Under the pieces are notes generated by a model that was not told the DNA's origin, did not search any database, and saw nothing but the letters and a program-made list of their open reading frames with translations. From Chloroflexota bacterium (GTDB lineage: Bacteria > Chloroflexota > Dehalococcoidia > Lucifugimonadales > Lucifugimonadaceae), in contig JABMNO010000001.1 in assembly GCA_013204555.1 (NCBI GenBank), positions 1 to 32,736 of the forward strand: a stretch of 32,736 nt of DNA, given 5' to 3'. Positions within the stretch are counted from its first letter, which is position 1; each line of letters begins with the position of its first letter. Shown piece by piece: positions 7,269-16,048 of the stretch. Made by a program: the position numbers and the translations under genes.

Positions 7269-8792
7269 ATGCTTGCCAAAACTAAGACTGCCGCAGTGGT
7301 AGGACTGGATGGTCACGTCATTGAGGTGGAGGTGGACATATCTCCAGGACTTCCGGCGTTCAACATCGTTGGGCTGCCGGATGCGGCGGTGCAGGAGTCG
7401 CGCGAGCGGGTGAGAGCAGCTATCCGAAACAGTGGTGGCGAGTTCCCAATGCGACGAATCACAGTCAGCCTCGCTCCCGCAGATCTCAAGAAGACGGGGC
7501 CGAGCTATGACCTGCCGATAGCCGTTGGAATCCTCATGTCATCGGGCCAACTGCCGGAGACTCTGGATGGCTCGCTGCTACTCGGTGAGCTTGCTCTGGA
7601 TGGTGCGCTCAGGTCTACGCGAGGAATTCTTCCAATGGTGGCGGTGGGCCGATCGCGGGGCTACAAATCGGTTTTCGTCCCAGACATGAACGCTCGAGAG
7701 GCCTCACTCGTAGAAGGCATAAAAATCATTCCGGCGCGTGGACTTGATCAGGTGATGGCCCATGTCCGGGAAGAGACTTCGATTCCGGAATATGTGGACG
7801 ACCCAAACTACGAGTTCGAGACTCCTGACGATAGTCGGCTCCCGAACCTGGCAGATGTGCGAGGTCAGGAGCACGCGAAACGGGCGCTTGAAGTCGCGGC
7901 GGCGGGCGGCCATAACCTGCTGATGAGCGGCCCTCCTGGAAGTGGAAAGACGCTCCTCGCCCGGTGCCTGCCGTCAATTCTTCCATCGATGACGGACGAG
8001 GAGTCACTGGAGGTTACAAAGATCTATAGCGTCACCGGATTGCTGCCTGAAGGCAGTCCGCTTATCACCCGCAGACCGTTCAGATCGCCGCACTATACGA
8101 TCTCAAACGCTGGCCTGGTCGGCGGCGGTCAGGTGCCACGGCCCGGAGAGATCACACTCTCTCATCGAGGTGTGTTGTTCCTCGATGAGTTGCCAGAGTT
8201 CGGCAACTCCACGCTGGAAGTGCTACGTCAGCCCATCGAGGACAAAGTCGTGACGATCTCCAGAGCGAACGGCACGATGACATACCCCTCGAATTTCATG
8301 ATGGTCGCTGCGATGAATCCGTGCCCCTGCGGTTACTTTGGGGATATGGAGAAGCAGTGCTCATGCCCTCCAAGCGCTGTCACGAAGTACGGGCGGCGAA
8401 TCTCCGGCCCGATGCTGGACCGCATGGACATCTTCGTCGATGTGCCACGTGTCGAGTACGACAAGCTCATCGCACCTCCGGGTGAAGATGCTTCTAAAAA
8501 CGTTCGGGCCAGAGTCCTTCACGCGCGGGACGTGCAGTTGGACCGACTGCGCGCCGCCAACATCTCATCGAATGCCGAGATGGGGCCGGTTGAGGTTTGG
8601 GACCACTGCCAGGTTGAGAGTGCAGCCAAGGAGCTTCTGCAGATGGCCATGCGCCAACTCAACTTCTCAGCTCGCAGCTTCCACCGCGTCCTGAAGGTAG
8701 CCCGCACAATCGCAGACCTCGCTGGTTCAACGACCATCGAAACACCGCATCTGGCGGAGGCGCTGCAGTATCGTCCTCGGAGCGATGGGTAA
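7269..8792 (+). CDS. comM: ComM/YifB-family AAA+ ATPase (Mg-chelatase-like)
   Basis: A 507-residue match in order and length to the YifB/ComM family, AAA+ helicases that in naturally competent bacteria promote branch migration of incoming DNA. Residues 1-170 form the Lon-S5-like N-terminal fold (VGLDGHVIEVEVDISPGLP, NIVGLPD). The Mg-chelatase AAA+ core has Walker A GPPGSGKT (221-228), Walker B VLFLDELPEF, the AAMNPCPCGYFGD segment with cysteines, and a C-terminal helical region (FSARSFHRVLKVARTIADL). The start ATG follows GGGAG at 7253-7257. It is divergent from the TrpB2-like gene and followed by a strong terminator hairpin, so it is probably transcribed alone. No other competence gene is visible. 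Confidence 0.93.
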   Translation: MLAKTKTAAVVGLDGHVIEVEVDISPGLPAFNIVGLPDAAVQESRERVRAAIRNSGGEFPMRRITVSLAPADLKKTGPSYDLPIAVGILMSSGQLPETLDGSLLLGELALDGALRSTRGILPMVAVGRSRGYKSVFVPDMNAREASLVEGIKIIPARGLDQVMAHVREETSIPEYVDDPNYEFETPDDSRLPNLADVRGQEHAKRALEVAAAGGHNLLMSGPPGSGKTLLARCLPSILPSMTDEESLEVTKIYSVTGLLPEGSPLITRRPFRSPHYTISNAGLVGGGQVPRPGEITLSHRGVLFLDELPEFGNSTLEVLRQPIEDKVVTISRANGTMTYPSNFMMVAAMNPCPCGYFGDMEKQCSCPPSAVTKYGRRISGPMLDRMDIFVDVPRVEYDKLIAPPGEDASKNVRARVLHARDVQLDRLRAANISSNAEMGPVEVWDHCQVESAAKELLQMAMRQLNFSARSFHRVLKVARTIADLAGSTTIETPHLAEALQYRPRSDG

Positions 8793-8848
8793 CTCTGCCG
8801 AACGGTATTTGAGCTACTCATGACAATATCGTCCGTTAATAACAATAT

Positions 8849-8870
8849 GCCCGGTCGATAGCGACCGGGC
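8849..8870 (+). terminator. Rho-independent terminator after comM
   Basis: A perfect 9-bp stem, GCCCGGTCG / CGACCGGGC, closes an ATAG tetraloop and is followed by a T-rich stretch (CTGTTGATTTATTTTG). The other flank read on the minus strand is also AT-rich, so it may stop transcription from both directions. Confidence 0.75.
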
Positions 8871-8895
8871 CTGTTGATTTATTTTGTGTTTTGGA

Positions 8896-8924
8896 GGCGC
8901 CGGCCGCACGAGGCGGTCGGCGCC
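8896..8924 (-). terminator. GC-rich hairpin at the end of the efflux gene
   Basis: GGCGCCG (8896-8902) pairs with CGGCGCC (8918-8924) and extends inward through one G-T pair to a 12-bp stem with a 5-nt loop. It lies 12 nt beyond the stop codon of the minus-strand MFS gene. No U-run follows on that strand, so it may protect the 3' end or act with the 8849-8870 hairpin rather than terminate alone. Confidence 0.5.
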
Positions 8925-8936
8925 AGAATGATGTTG

Positions 8937-10592
8937 CTATTCGGCAGGTGCTGTTTCAAACCCGACCGGCATGGCCGCGGCTGCAGCCTCAAGGTCGATG
9001 TCAGCTGATGCGTCAACAGACTCAGCCTGGGCGGATCGCATCCGTCGTGGCACCATCGTCGCGGCAACGACTATTCCGAGGGCAACGAATCCAGCGGCCG
9101 CAATGAACCCGACGTTCAGAGCGTCTACAAACGCGGTGTTCGCTGACTCGGTCACCGCAAGCGCCACATCAGACGGCAAATCAGCAGCAATTGTTCCAAC
9201 TGCGCCAATACTGTTCCCAATCGTCTCAGCGGCGCCTTCTGGCACCAGGCCTGCTATCGCATCAGTCACGTTGTTCCGGTACAGACTGCTAACAAGGCTG
9301 CCCAGTACCGCAACTCCAATTACGAAACCAAGTTCTCGCGAGAGGTCGTTCATGGCCGAGCCAATTCCGGCGTCGTTCACCGGTACGGAAGCCATGATCG
9401 TGTCGGTCACGGTTGGCATCGCCATTCCAAACCCCAGACCAAACACTGCCATCCCAACGATCGGAATCCAGATGGCTGTATCGACTGCAATCTGGCTGAA
9501 GAATCCCATTCCTGCCATGACGATCAGTCCGGCGATCATGGTTGTGAACCTTGGGCCAATTGTAGGTACAGCTTTGGCTGACACGCCGGTCCCCAACATC
9601 ATTGTCAGGGCGACCGGTGCCAGAGCCGCTCCCGCAATGAATGCGGTTCTGCCCTGGACCAACTGGTAGAACTGGGTCATGAAGAAGAAGACGCCAACAG
9701 CACCCAGGAAGAGGAGCATGAGGACCAGGAATGATCCCGTGAAGTCCATCCGCTTGAAGTAGTGCAGCGGCAGCATTGGGTGGGAACTTGTGGCTTCGAC
9801 CAGAACGAACGCTACAAGTAATGCAGAGCCGCCCACGAGGGTCCCAATAATCTCGGCTGACGCCCATCCGGCCTCACCACCCTGGATGATTCCGTAAACG
9901 AGTGCCAGCATACCGCCGGTGGCAAGTGCCGCTCCCGGAACATCTATTGGACGGTGCGTGGGGTCAACTGACTCAGGCATGAACCTGAGTCCGAAAATAG
10001 CGAGTGCGACAACTGGCATGTGCAACCAGAAGACGGATTCCCAACCGATCTCGTCGACAAGGTAGCCACCAACTAATGGGCCAACGGCAATTCCCATTGA
10101 GCCGATCGCCGTCCATACGACGATCGCTTTCGCTCTTTCGGCCCTGGGGAAGACGTCGGTGATTATCGAAAGAGTGGAGGGCAGAGCAAATGCCGCGCCC
10201 AGACCCTGCAATGCACGCATCACGATCAACGTAGTCGAGTTTTCGGCCAGCGCTGCGCCAACAGCGCCAGCCCCAAAGATCACCATTCCGGCGGCCAGCG
10301 CCTTACGCCTTCCGAAGCGGTCACCAGTGGTCCCGGCGACCAGGAGGAAGCCGGCGAGGATCAGGCTGTACATGTTCACAACCCACTGCAAGGTGGAGTT
10401 ATTGGCGCTGAAGTCTCTTGCGATGGCGGGGAGGGCGGTGTTAACCACGGTGCCATCCAGGAAAATCATGAATGTCGACAGAGATAAGAACGCGAGAATT
10501 AGATTCTTGCGCGGGGCCGAGCTGCCGATGCCTCGTTTGATTTGTGGTTCTGCTGAGCTAGTCACTTCGTTTGTGTCCCTTTTGCTATGCAC
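8937..10592 (-). CDS. MFS multidrug efflux pump (EmrB/QacA, DHA2-type)
   Basis: A 551-residue exporter with about 14 membrane spans, the size expected for proton-coupled DHA2 drug pumps. TM1 holds the DHA2 signature LDGTVVNTALPAI; motif A reads GDRFGRRKAL; motif C is seen as IGSMGIAVGPLVGGYL. A late acidic and alanine-rich cytoplasmic tail follows the last span. The GTG start at 10592 has AGGGA about 12 nt upstream. A promoter with an embedded palindrome (10667-10694) lies upstream, and the next gene upstream is a TetR regulator in the same direction with the same palindrome in front of it. A TetR-controlled efflux system is the simplest reading; the effector and the exported compound are unknown. 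Confidence 0.93.
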   Translation of the reverse strand: MHSKRDTNEVTSSAEPQIKRGIGSSAPRKNLILAFLSLSTFMIFLDGTVVNTALPAIARDFSANNSTLQWVVNMYSLILAGFLLVAGTTGDRFGRRKALAAGMVIFGAGAVGAALAENSTTLIVMRALQGLGAAFALPSTLSIITDVFPRAERAKAIVVWTAIGSMGIAVGPLVGGYLVDEIGWESVFWLHMPVVALAIFGLRFMPESVDPTHRPIDVPGAALATGGMLALVYGIIQGGEAGWASAEIIGTLVGGSALLVAFVLVEATSSHPMLPLHYFKRMDFTGSFLVLMLLFLGAVGVFFFMTQFYQLVQGRTAFIAGAALAPVALTMMLGTGVSAKAVPTIGPRFTTMIAGLIVMAGMGFFSQIAVDTAIWIPIVGMAVFGLGFGMAMPTVTDTIMASVPVNDAGIGSAMNDLSRELGFVIGVAVLGSLVSSLYRNNVTDAIAGLVPEGAAETIGNSIGAVGTIAADLPSDVALAVTESANTAFVDALNVGFIAAAGFVALGIVVAATMVPRRMRSAQAESVDASADIDLEAAAAAMPVGFETAPAE

Positions 10593-10666
10593 CCGTGGCG
10601 CAATCCCTGTTTCATGTATGACGAATGGCCGAATTCGATTTCGACCCTTTGTTTGTTTCCTGTGTT

Positions 10667-10694
10667 TCTAAACCGGCTGGCCGACCTTTTTCAA
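10667..10694 (-). promoter_or_regulatory. Efflux-gene promoter with TetR-type operator in the spacer
   Basis: Read on the minus strand, TTGAAA (10694-10689) and TTTAGA (10672-10667) form a -35/-10 pair with a 16-bp spacer. The spacer region contains a site (10670-10691) that begins AAACCGGC on the plus strand and agrees with the site at 11370-11391 at 17 of 22 positions. A repressor bound here would cover the promoter, as expected for TetR control. Confidence 0.6.
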
Positions 10695-10732
10695 TAGCTA
10701 CTCACTTTAGATGTGTTCCTTCAAAAATGGAT

Positions 10733-11350
10733 TCAGTCGGCCGCGGGGCCGCGGAAGTTTCCGGCGATGAGGGCTTCCATCGCCCGCATCCCGGCGGCCT
10801 GATCCCAGTCGGGATTCCAGGCGCCCAGGACTGTCATGCCGAATGCGAACGCTATTAGTGCGTCGATAATGCCATCGGGCTCAAGATCAATCGCGATGTC
10901 TCCATCTGCCTGGGCCTGTTTGATCAGATCTCGAACCACATCGCGCGGCTCATTCATTAGCCGCATCTGTGATGCCATGATCCGCTCGTTTATTAGAGCT
11001 TCAGCCCAGAGGAAGAGCGCGACGCGGGCATCCACATTTCGCCGCTTCCCTAAATTGCGATTCGCTGCGAACGCAAACACGTTGCAGACATTGTCAAAGG
11101 GACTACCGTCTTTGACCACGTCTTCCAACTTTGTTGTGTCTTCTGACTGAGAACGGTCCCGCAGGCCATCTACGATGTCCTCTTTGGACTTGAAGTAGTG
11201 GTAGACGGCCCCCTTGGAGACCCCCGCTTCACTTCTAATATCCTCAAGGGTGGTGCCGTGGATACCCTGATTGGCGAAGCAAATCTCCGCAGCGCAGATT
11301 ATTTCCTGCTTGCGTTCCTCGAGATATTCGTCGCTAACTTTCGGTGCCAT
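10733..11350 (-). CDS. TetR-family transcriptional regulator
   Basis: A 205-residue one-component repressor. The N-terminal helix-turn-helix is clear: AAEICFANQGIHGTTLEDI, then AGVSKGAVYHYFKSKEDI, the most conserved TetR/AcrR signature. The C-terminal ligand-binding half is helical and not recognisable. The ATG at 11350 was chosen over an upstream in-frame start at 11398 because AGGAGAG lies 8 nt ahead of it, and because the longer start would put the operator inside the coding region. Palindromic sites of the same design sit in front of this gene and in front of the MFS pump, suggesting that it represses itself and the pump. The divergent thiolase gene may also be affected. Confidence 0.9.
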   Translation of the reverse strand: MAPKVSDEYLEERKQEIICAAEICFANQGIHGTTLEDIRSEAGVSKGAVYHYFKSKEDIVDGLRDRSQSEDTTKLEDVVKDGSPFDNVCNVFAFAANRNLGKRRNVDARVALFLWAEALINERIMASQMRLMNEPRDVVRDLIKQAQADGDIAIDLEPDGIIDALIAFAFGMTVLGAWNPDWDQAAGMRAMEALIAGNFRGPAAD

Positions 11351-11369
11351 GCAAGTTCTCTCCTGAATA

Positions 11370-11391
11370 AAACCGGCCAACCGGCCTGTTT
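11370..11391. promoter_or_regulatory. TetR-type operator before the regulator gene
   Basis: Inverted arms AAACCGGCC and GGCCTGTTT (8 of 9 complementary) flank a 4-bp spacer, 20 bp upstream of the TetR-family ATG. The same 22-bp layout recurs at 10670-10691 in the efflux promoter. Its position fits autoregulation. Confidence 0.6.
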
Positions 11392-11521
11392 GCAGCAACT
11401 ATGATGCGCCAGCGATTGTGGAGATGCAAGTCACAGTTGGCGTTTCGCCTTCCGAACTCACATCCGGTATCGCTCGTATACTTCAAAACATCGACTTTCA
11501 GTCCACCTCAAGGAACGATCA

Positions 11522-12709
11522 ATGATTCGGGATGTGGTCATCGTGTCGGCAGCCAGAACTCCTATGGGGAAGCTTGGGGGTCAGCTTTCTGAGCTTTCCG
11601 CGACGTCTTTGGGTTCGGCGGCAATTTCCGGAGCGATTGATAGATCTGGCATCGAGCCGGGCGAACTTGACTACGGATACGTCGGCAACATGCTTTCTGC
11701 GGGACTGGGTCAGACTCCCGCTCGCCAGGCGATGATCGGTGCTGGCGTTCCTGAAGGCGTTTCAGGGATGACGATTAATAAGGCCTGTGCCTCGGGGCTG
11801 GCGTCGGTTGTATTGGCCGCGCAGACTATCCAGGCGGGGGACGCTGAGGCGGTAGTGGCCGGTGGTATGGAGAGCATGTCCAACGCTCCTCACATGCTCA
11901 TGAACAGCCGCACCGGACTCCGAATGGGCGATTCAAAGCTCACGGATCACATGATCAATGATGGGCTGTGGTGTCCCTTTGAGAATCGGCACATGGGCGA
12001 TTCAGCGGAGGCGATAGCCCAGAAGTACGAAGTGGAACGTGAAGCGCAGGATGAGTACGCCGTGCGAAGTCAGATCAGAGCATCATCAGCGGTCGAAAGT
12101 GGCATATTCGACGAAGAGATCATTCCCATCTATGTACCACAGCGGCGTGGTGACCCTGTGCGCGTTACCAAAGATGAGGGACCGCGTTCCAATGCGTCGA
12201 TGGATCGACTTGGCGCGCTGATTCCGGCGTTCCAGTTGGGCGACACGGTGACCGCCGGAAATAGCTCGGGTATCGCAGACGGAGCGGCGGCCTGCGTTGT
12301 AATGAGTGGAGAACGTGCCACCGAGAAGGGAATAACGCCCCTCGCGCGCATTACCGGGTATGCCCATGAAGGCAACGCTCCGGGAATGCTGTTTGATGCG
12401 CCATCAGCCGCAGTCGCCAGATTGCTTGAGCGCACGGGCCAATCTCTTGATGATTTCGACCTTATTGAGGCCAATGAGGCGTTCGCCGCCCAGGTCCTGG
12501 CAAATGGCGTAGCGCTCAATTGGGATTTGGAACGTGTCAACGTGTGGGGTGGGGCCATTGCGCTTGGACATCCAATTGGCGCAAGCGGCGGAAGGATTCT
12601 CACCACGCTCCTGTACGGACTACGGAGGGTGAGCGGTAAGCACGGGCTTGCAGTGATCTGTCACGCTGGGGGCGGCGCGGTTGCCCTGAGCGTGGAGAAC
12701 TTGAATTAA
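11522..12709 (+). CDS. Acetyl-CoA acetyltransferase (thiolase)
   Basis: A 395-residue type II thiolase of normal length, joining two acyl-CoA units or cleaving 3-ketoacyl-CoA. The nucleophilic cysteine is Cys89 in NKACASGL. The other catalytic blocks are EANEAFAAQ, GGAIALGHPIGASG (active-site His) and a C-terminal CHAGGGAVAL; the second cysteine is kept although the usual C-x-GGG has one extra residue. The start ATG has AAGGA about 6 nt upstream. It stands between a TetR gene and an ATC-hydrolase-like gene 45 bp downstream, with which it may be co-transcribed. Whether it acts in ketone/PHB-type synthesis or beta-oxidation cannot be decided here. Confidence 0.93.
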   Translation: MIRDVVIVSAARTPMGKLGGQLSELSATSLGSAAISGAIDRSGIEPGELDYGYVGNMLSAGLGQTPARQAMIGAGVPEGVSGMTINKACASGLASVVLAAQTIQAGDAEAVVAGGMESMSNAPHMLMNSRTGLRMGDSKLTDHMINDGLWCPFENRHMGDSAEAIAQKYEVEREAQDEYAVRSQIRASSAVESGIFDEEIIPIYVPQRRGDPVRVTKDEGPRSNASMDRLGALIPAFQLGDTVTAGNSSGIADGAAACVVMSGERATEKGITPLARITGYAHEGNAPGMLFDAPSAAVARLLERTGQSLDDFDLIEANEAFAAQVLANGVALNWDLERVNVWGGAIALGHPIGASGGRILTTLLYGLRRVSGKHGLAVICHAGGGAVALSVENLN

Positions 12710-12754
12710 CGGTGGACCAAATCTGTCGTCGGCGATGAGAGGAATACGAAAACT

Positions 12755-13237
12755 ATGGACCTCAATGAAATGCCGGTTATCGAGCGCCGTCGAATAGAAG
12801 CTCTCGTTCTGGGTCCGGTGATTCGGGCGTTTCAGGAGGAGTTCGGCGAGGACCGCACGAATGATCTCGTCCGCAAGGTGATGGTGGGTATCGCTACCGA
12901 GCAGGGACGAGAACTGGCGGAGCGGGTGTCTGGTGAGAACCTCAAGGACTTCGCTGATAGCAAAGGTGCATGGCGAAAGAACGGCGCTCTTGAGACTACT
13001 GAGATCGAATCAAAACCGGGTCGTTATGAATTTGACGTCACTCGATGTAAGTACGCGGAGATGTATCGAGAGATCGGTTACGGCGATCTCGGCGGCATTC
13101 TTTCATGCACTCGCGACTTCGCATTTGGTGAAGGATTCAATCCGACCATTAGTCTGAGTAGAGATCACACCATCATGGGCGGAGATAGTGTCTGTGACTT
13201 CCGGTATGAGCTTCCCCTACGAGAGCCATCCGGGTAG
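12755..13237 (+). CDS. L-2-amino-thiazoline-4-carboxylate hydrolase-like protein
   Basis: A 160-residue protein resembling the ATC hydrolase family (PF14196-type), whose named member opens the thiazoline ring on the way to cysteine. The pattern is an N-terminal helical region (VLGPVIRAFQEEFG), then CKYAEMYREIGYGDLGGILSC, a TRD motif and a terminal CDFRYEL. The conserved-looking Cys, Asp and Arg positions are those shared in the family as I recall it. Many members have unknown substrates, so the specific reaction is uncertain. It follows the thiolase by 45 bp and is probably co-transcribed. SD-like GAGAGGAA lies upstream of the ATG. Confidence 0.7.
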   Translation: MDLNEMPVIERRRIEALVLGPVIRAFQEEFGEDRTNDLVRKVMVGIATEQGRELAERVSGENLKDFADSKGAWRKNGALETTEIESKPGRYEFDVTRCKYAEMYREIGYGDLGGILSCTRDFAFGEGFNPTISLSRDHTIMGGDSVCDFRYELPLREPSG

Positions 13238-13394
13238 GAGAAGTGTCCCCATTTGCTGGTGAGACTTTGCCAGAATTGATACAACCCGCCTGTCCAATGC
13301 CTAGAGCAAGGATGCGTCGGGCGTAATATTTGTATACGCAGAAATGACTCAGGCGTCGGATTAGTGACGATCATGCGCCGGAAGGATAGCTACT

Positions 13395-13826
13395 GTGCAG
13401 TGTCCAAGACACAACATTGAATTTGAGACCGACAAGCGCCACGGGGTGCCAGCGCTTGAGTGCCCTCAGTGCACTGGGATCTGGATTGAGACTGCTGCCC
13501 TTGAGCAGATTGAAGATCGCGTATTCCCTGGCGAGATGCGCAAGGGCAGTCTGAAGTATGGCAATCACGATTCCGATCTTAGTTGCCCTCACTGCAGCAA
13601 GACCATGGTCCGATTTCGATATCGCGCAAACAATCTTGAACTCGATCACTGCCCGGATGATGCCGGGTACTGGTTGGATAAGGATGAAGACAAGCAAATA
13701 CTTGATCTAATGAAACAACGAGTCTCGGACTTGAATCGATCCGGCGCGGCTCAGGTGAGTTGGGATCGGGCTGTCAGAGGCGAATCGCATGGAATATTGA
13801 GCCGCATTAAGCGCATCTTCAAGTAG
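13395..13826 (+). CDS. Zinc-ribbon (zf-TFIIB-type) protein
   Basis: A 143-residue soluble protein with two TFIIB-type zinc ribbons. The first uses CPRH near the N-terminus and CPQCTGIWIE (about 23-32); the second uses CPHCSKTM and the later DHCPDDAGYWLD. The C-terminus is basic (SRIKRIFK). Proteins of this family are common and mostly uncharacterised. The start is GTG at 13395 with AAGGA nine bases upstream. The next gene begins 48 bp downstream in the same direction and is of unknown function; the two may form an operon. Confidence 0.8.
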   Translation: MQCPRHNIEFETDKRHGVPALECPQCTGIWIETAALEQIEDRVFPGEMRKGSLKYGNHDSDLSCPHCSKTMVRFRYRANNLELDHCPDDAGYWLDKDEDKQILDLMKQRVSDLNRSGAAQVSWDRAVRGESHGILSRIKRIFK

Positions 13827-13874
13827 CTTCAGCGCCTGCGGGACGCTTGACTCAACATTAGACCGGGAGAACCA

Positions 13875-14471
13875 ATGGTTTCCGACCCAGGTGACTTGAT
13901 CGGCAAAGATGCTGACATCAGCCTCTGCATTTTTCCACATCTGAACGAGATCGTCGTAGTAGACGGACGGACGGATATTCCTGATCGCCCACTTTTTGAA
14001 GTGATGCAGATGCGCGAGGTGTTCACCGACACGTTCTACGAGGATGTTCAGAACGATTTCAAGTCGTTGCTGCATAGGGATGAGAGGCCGTTCTTCAAGA
14101 TACTATCGTTGCCTCACGAACTGGAGGGCCTGATCAAATTGCATGGCCTTCGCGCGGTCCTGTCGAAACTGGACCCTTCCACGCCACTATCGTCTCCTGC
14201 CGATATGCCAAACGTAGCGCTGCTCATTCTCACCGGACCCTTCTTGACGCTAGATGAGGCGGGGCTACGTGAGTCGTTGCATGAGATGTTCTCAAGCCAA
14301 CTTGAAGGCAGTCGACTTGATGAATGCGTTGATGCGGTGACAGCGCTGGCTGCGGAGGAACGTGAGGCTACCAACAATGGTAAGGGCGGCGAGTTGACCA
14401 GTTTGATTACTGGCGAAAGTGCCCATTACGCCACAATCTGGCAAAACAGCGAAGGCTCCCACTGGGAGTAG
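13875..14471 (+). CDS. Unrecognised protein, 198 aa
   Basis: I do not recognise this protein. It appears real: the ATG has GGGAGAA six bases upstream, it fits tightly between co-directional genes, and its codon use resembles its neighbours. It is soluble and acidic with no signal peptide or membrane span. Residues 1-70 look alpha/beta (DISLCIFPHLNEIVVVDG). The middle has a hydrophobic stretch (MPNVALLILTGPFLTLDEAGL), and the C-terminal third is helical and charged. No catalytic motif is evident. Neighbours are the zinc-ribbon protein upstream and MscS downstream. Confidence 0.65.
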   Translation: MVSDPGDLIGKDADISLCIFPHLNEIVVVDGRTDIPDRPLFEVMQMREVFTDTFYEDVQNDFKSLLHRDERPFFKILSLPHELEGLIKLHGLRAVLSKLDPSTPLSSPADMPNVALLILTGPFLTLDEAGLRESLHEMFSSQLEGSRLDECVDAVTALAAEEREATNNGKGGELTSLITGESAHYATIWQNSEGSHWE

Positions 14472-14535
14472 CTGCGCTAGTTCCCGTTCACTTTGATGTG
14501 AACTGGAAGCGCAGTAAAGATCTACGGATCAAACG

Positions 14536-15969
14536 ATGAGAGAACTGTTCGGAAATCCTGCAGACGGATCCTTTATCGCCTGGCTTGCTGATGGCGGCCT
14601 CTGGGCGATCATTATCGTCGTCGGGGCGTTCATCGGGTGGATAATCGCCCGAAGAATCGTCGGAAAGTATCGCGACATCGCAATCGCGTGGGCTGACGAC
14701 AATATTCACCGGCTTCAACTCGACTACTCGCCGAGAGAGCATAGCCGCTTCTACACTCTCCTGACCGACTTGATTCTTGGCGGCGCAATTATCGGCACCG
14801 CAGCCGCGCTTGGCAGCCTTTCGGTATTGGGAGTCGACGTCGACCCGGCTCTCGGTGCGCTGGCGGACATGGGGCGTGGCTTCCGTGACTGGTGGGCAAA
14901 CAACGGTTTCCAGATCGCACTCATTTTCGGTTTAGCGGTCGTGGCTCACAAGGCAGCTGATCGTGCTCTTCCGGGCTTCATGCGTCGTTTCGTGCAGAAA
15001 GTCTCAGCGTCTCAGGTAGATGCCGCTGAGTACGGGAAGCGATCTGAAACGCTGATTGACGTCGCCAGAGGTGTCACCAAGGTAATCATCGGCGTTATCG
15101 CGACGATGATGATCCTCTCAGAACTGTCCGTGCCGATTGGACCTATTCTTGGAGGTTTCGGTATTGCCGGTCTGGCGATCGGCTTCGGTGCGCAATGGCT
15201 AATTCGAGACCTGATTAACGGCATATTCATCCTGGCTGAGAACCAGTACCGGCAGGGCGACGTCGTCACAATCGCAGGCACAACCGGGAAGGTCGAATCG
15301 ATCAACCTCCGACGGACCACTTTGAGAGATCTGGATGGCAAAGTCCATGTGGTTCCAAACGGTGAGATAACAGTTGCTTCGAACTACACCAAGCACTGGT
15401 CCAACGTCCACCTGGAAGTTGGCGTCGCATACAAAGAGAACATGCAGCACGTGTTCGACGTGCTCAATGAGATTGGCGAGAGCCTCGCGAACGACCCCTA
15501 CTTTGGCGAGATGATTATCGAGTCGCCAAAAGTCCTGAGGCTCGATTCATTCGATGATTCTGCGATCACCATAAAAGTACTCGGCGTCTGCAAGCCCCTG
15601 ACCCAGTGGGAGATCAAGGGCGAGATGAACAAGCGGATCAAAGAGCGGTTTGATGAGGAGGGTATTGAGATTCCATTCCCTCACCAGACAATCTACTGGG
15701 GCTACGGCGCGCATCCACAAAAAGGCAATCAAGGCTCCGAATGGGTCGAGGCTGGGGAGCCTGAAGTAGAGGTTGAAGTTGAGTCGGATCCCGAAGGGGC
15801 TGCCCCCGGTTTTCAACCTGCGGGCCTCGCACCCGGCTCATCGCTCCGCAAACCACTTCCCGCGACAATCGGAAACGGCTCGGGTGCGCCGAGTGACGAA
15901 ATCACTGATGAACAGCGCCGCGAAGCCCGCGACCTTGAGAAGATCGGCCTGGATGATGATTCCGAGTGA
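14536..15969 (+). CDS. MscS-family mechanosensitive channel
   Basis: A 477-residue small-conductance mechanosensitive channel homolog that would release solutes on hypo-osmotic shock. There are N-terminal spans near 22-40, 75-100 and 125-143, another near 180-200, and a glycine- and alanine-rich pore helix (GGFGIAGLAIGFGAQWLIRD). The family beta domain follows: ILAENQYRQGDVVTIAGTTGKVESINLRRTTLRDLDGK and VVPNGEI. The usual mixed alpha/beta C-terminal domain ends near IPFPHQTIYWG. About 80 extra residues form a low-complexity acidic and proline/glycine-rich tail (EVEVEVESDPEG onward), probably disordered and cytoplasmic. The ATG has only a weak SD. Confidence 0.93.
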   Translation: MRELFGNPADGSFIAWLADGGLWAIIIVVGAFIGWIIARRIVGKYRDIAIAWADDNIHRLQLDYSPREHSRFYTLLTDLILGGAIIGTAAALGSLSVLGVDVDPALGALADMGRGFRDWWANNGFQIALIFGLAVVAHKAADRALPGFMRRFVQKVSASQVDAAEYGKRSETLIDVARGVTKVIIGVIATMMILSELSVPIGPILGGFGIAGLAIGFGAQWLIRDLINGIFILAENQYRQGDVVTIAGTTGKVESINLRRTTLRDLDGKVHVVPNGEITVASNYTKHWSNVHLEVGVAYKENMQHVFDVLNEIGESLANDPYFGEMIIESPKVLRLDSFDDSAITIKVLGVCKPLTQWEIKGEMNKRIKERFDEEGIEIPFPHQTIYWGYGAHPQKGNQGSEWVEAGEPEVEVEVESDPEGAAPGFQPAGLAPGSSLRKPLPATIGNGSGAPSDEITDEQRREARDLEKIGLDDDSE

Positions 15970-16048
15970 CGGGCGCACTCCGCTGCTAAGGGTTGATCCA
16001 GACTCTTCGCCTCAAGTCGTGCGGATGCCCTAGTATGCTGCCCATTAC

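Noticed and set aside
9289..9867. Long antisense frame inside the efflux gene
   Set aside because: It is on the same strand but out of frame with a clear 14-span MFS protein and has a non-protein-like composition; similar shadows in other genes were ignored.
11351..11398. Longer TetR start at 11398
   Set aside because: It would translate through the palindromic operator, and the ATG at 11350 has a good SD.
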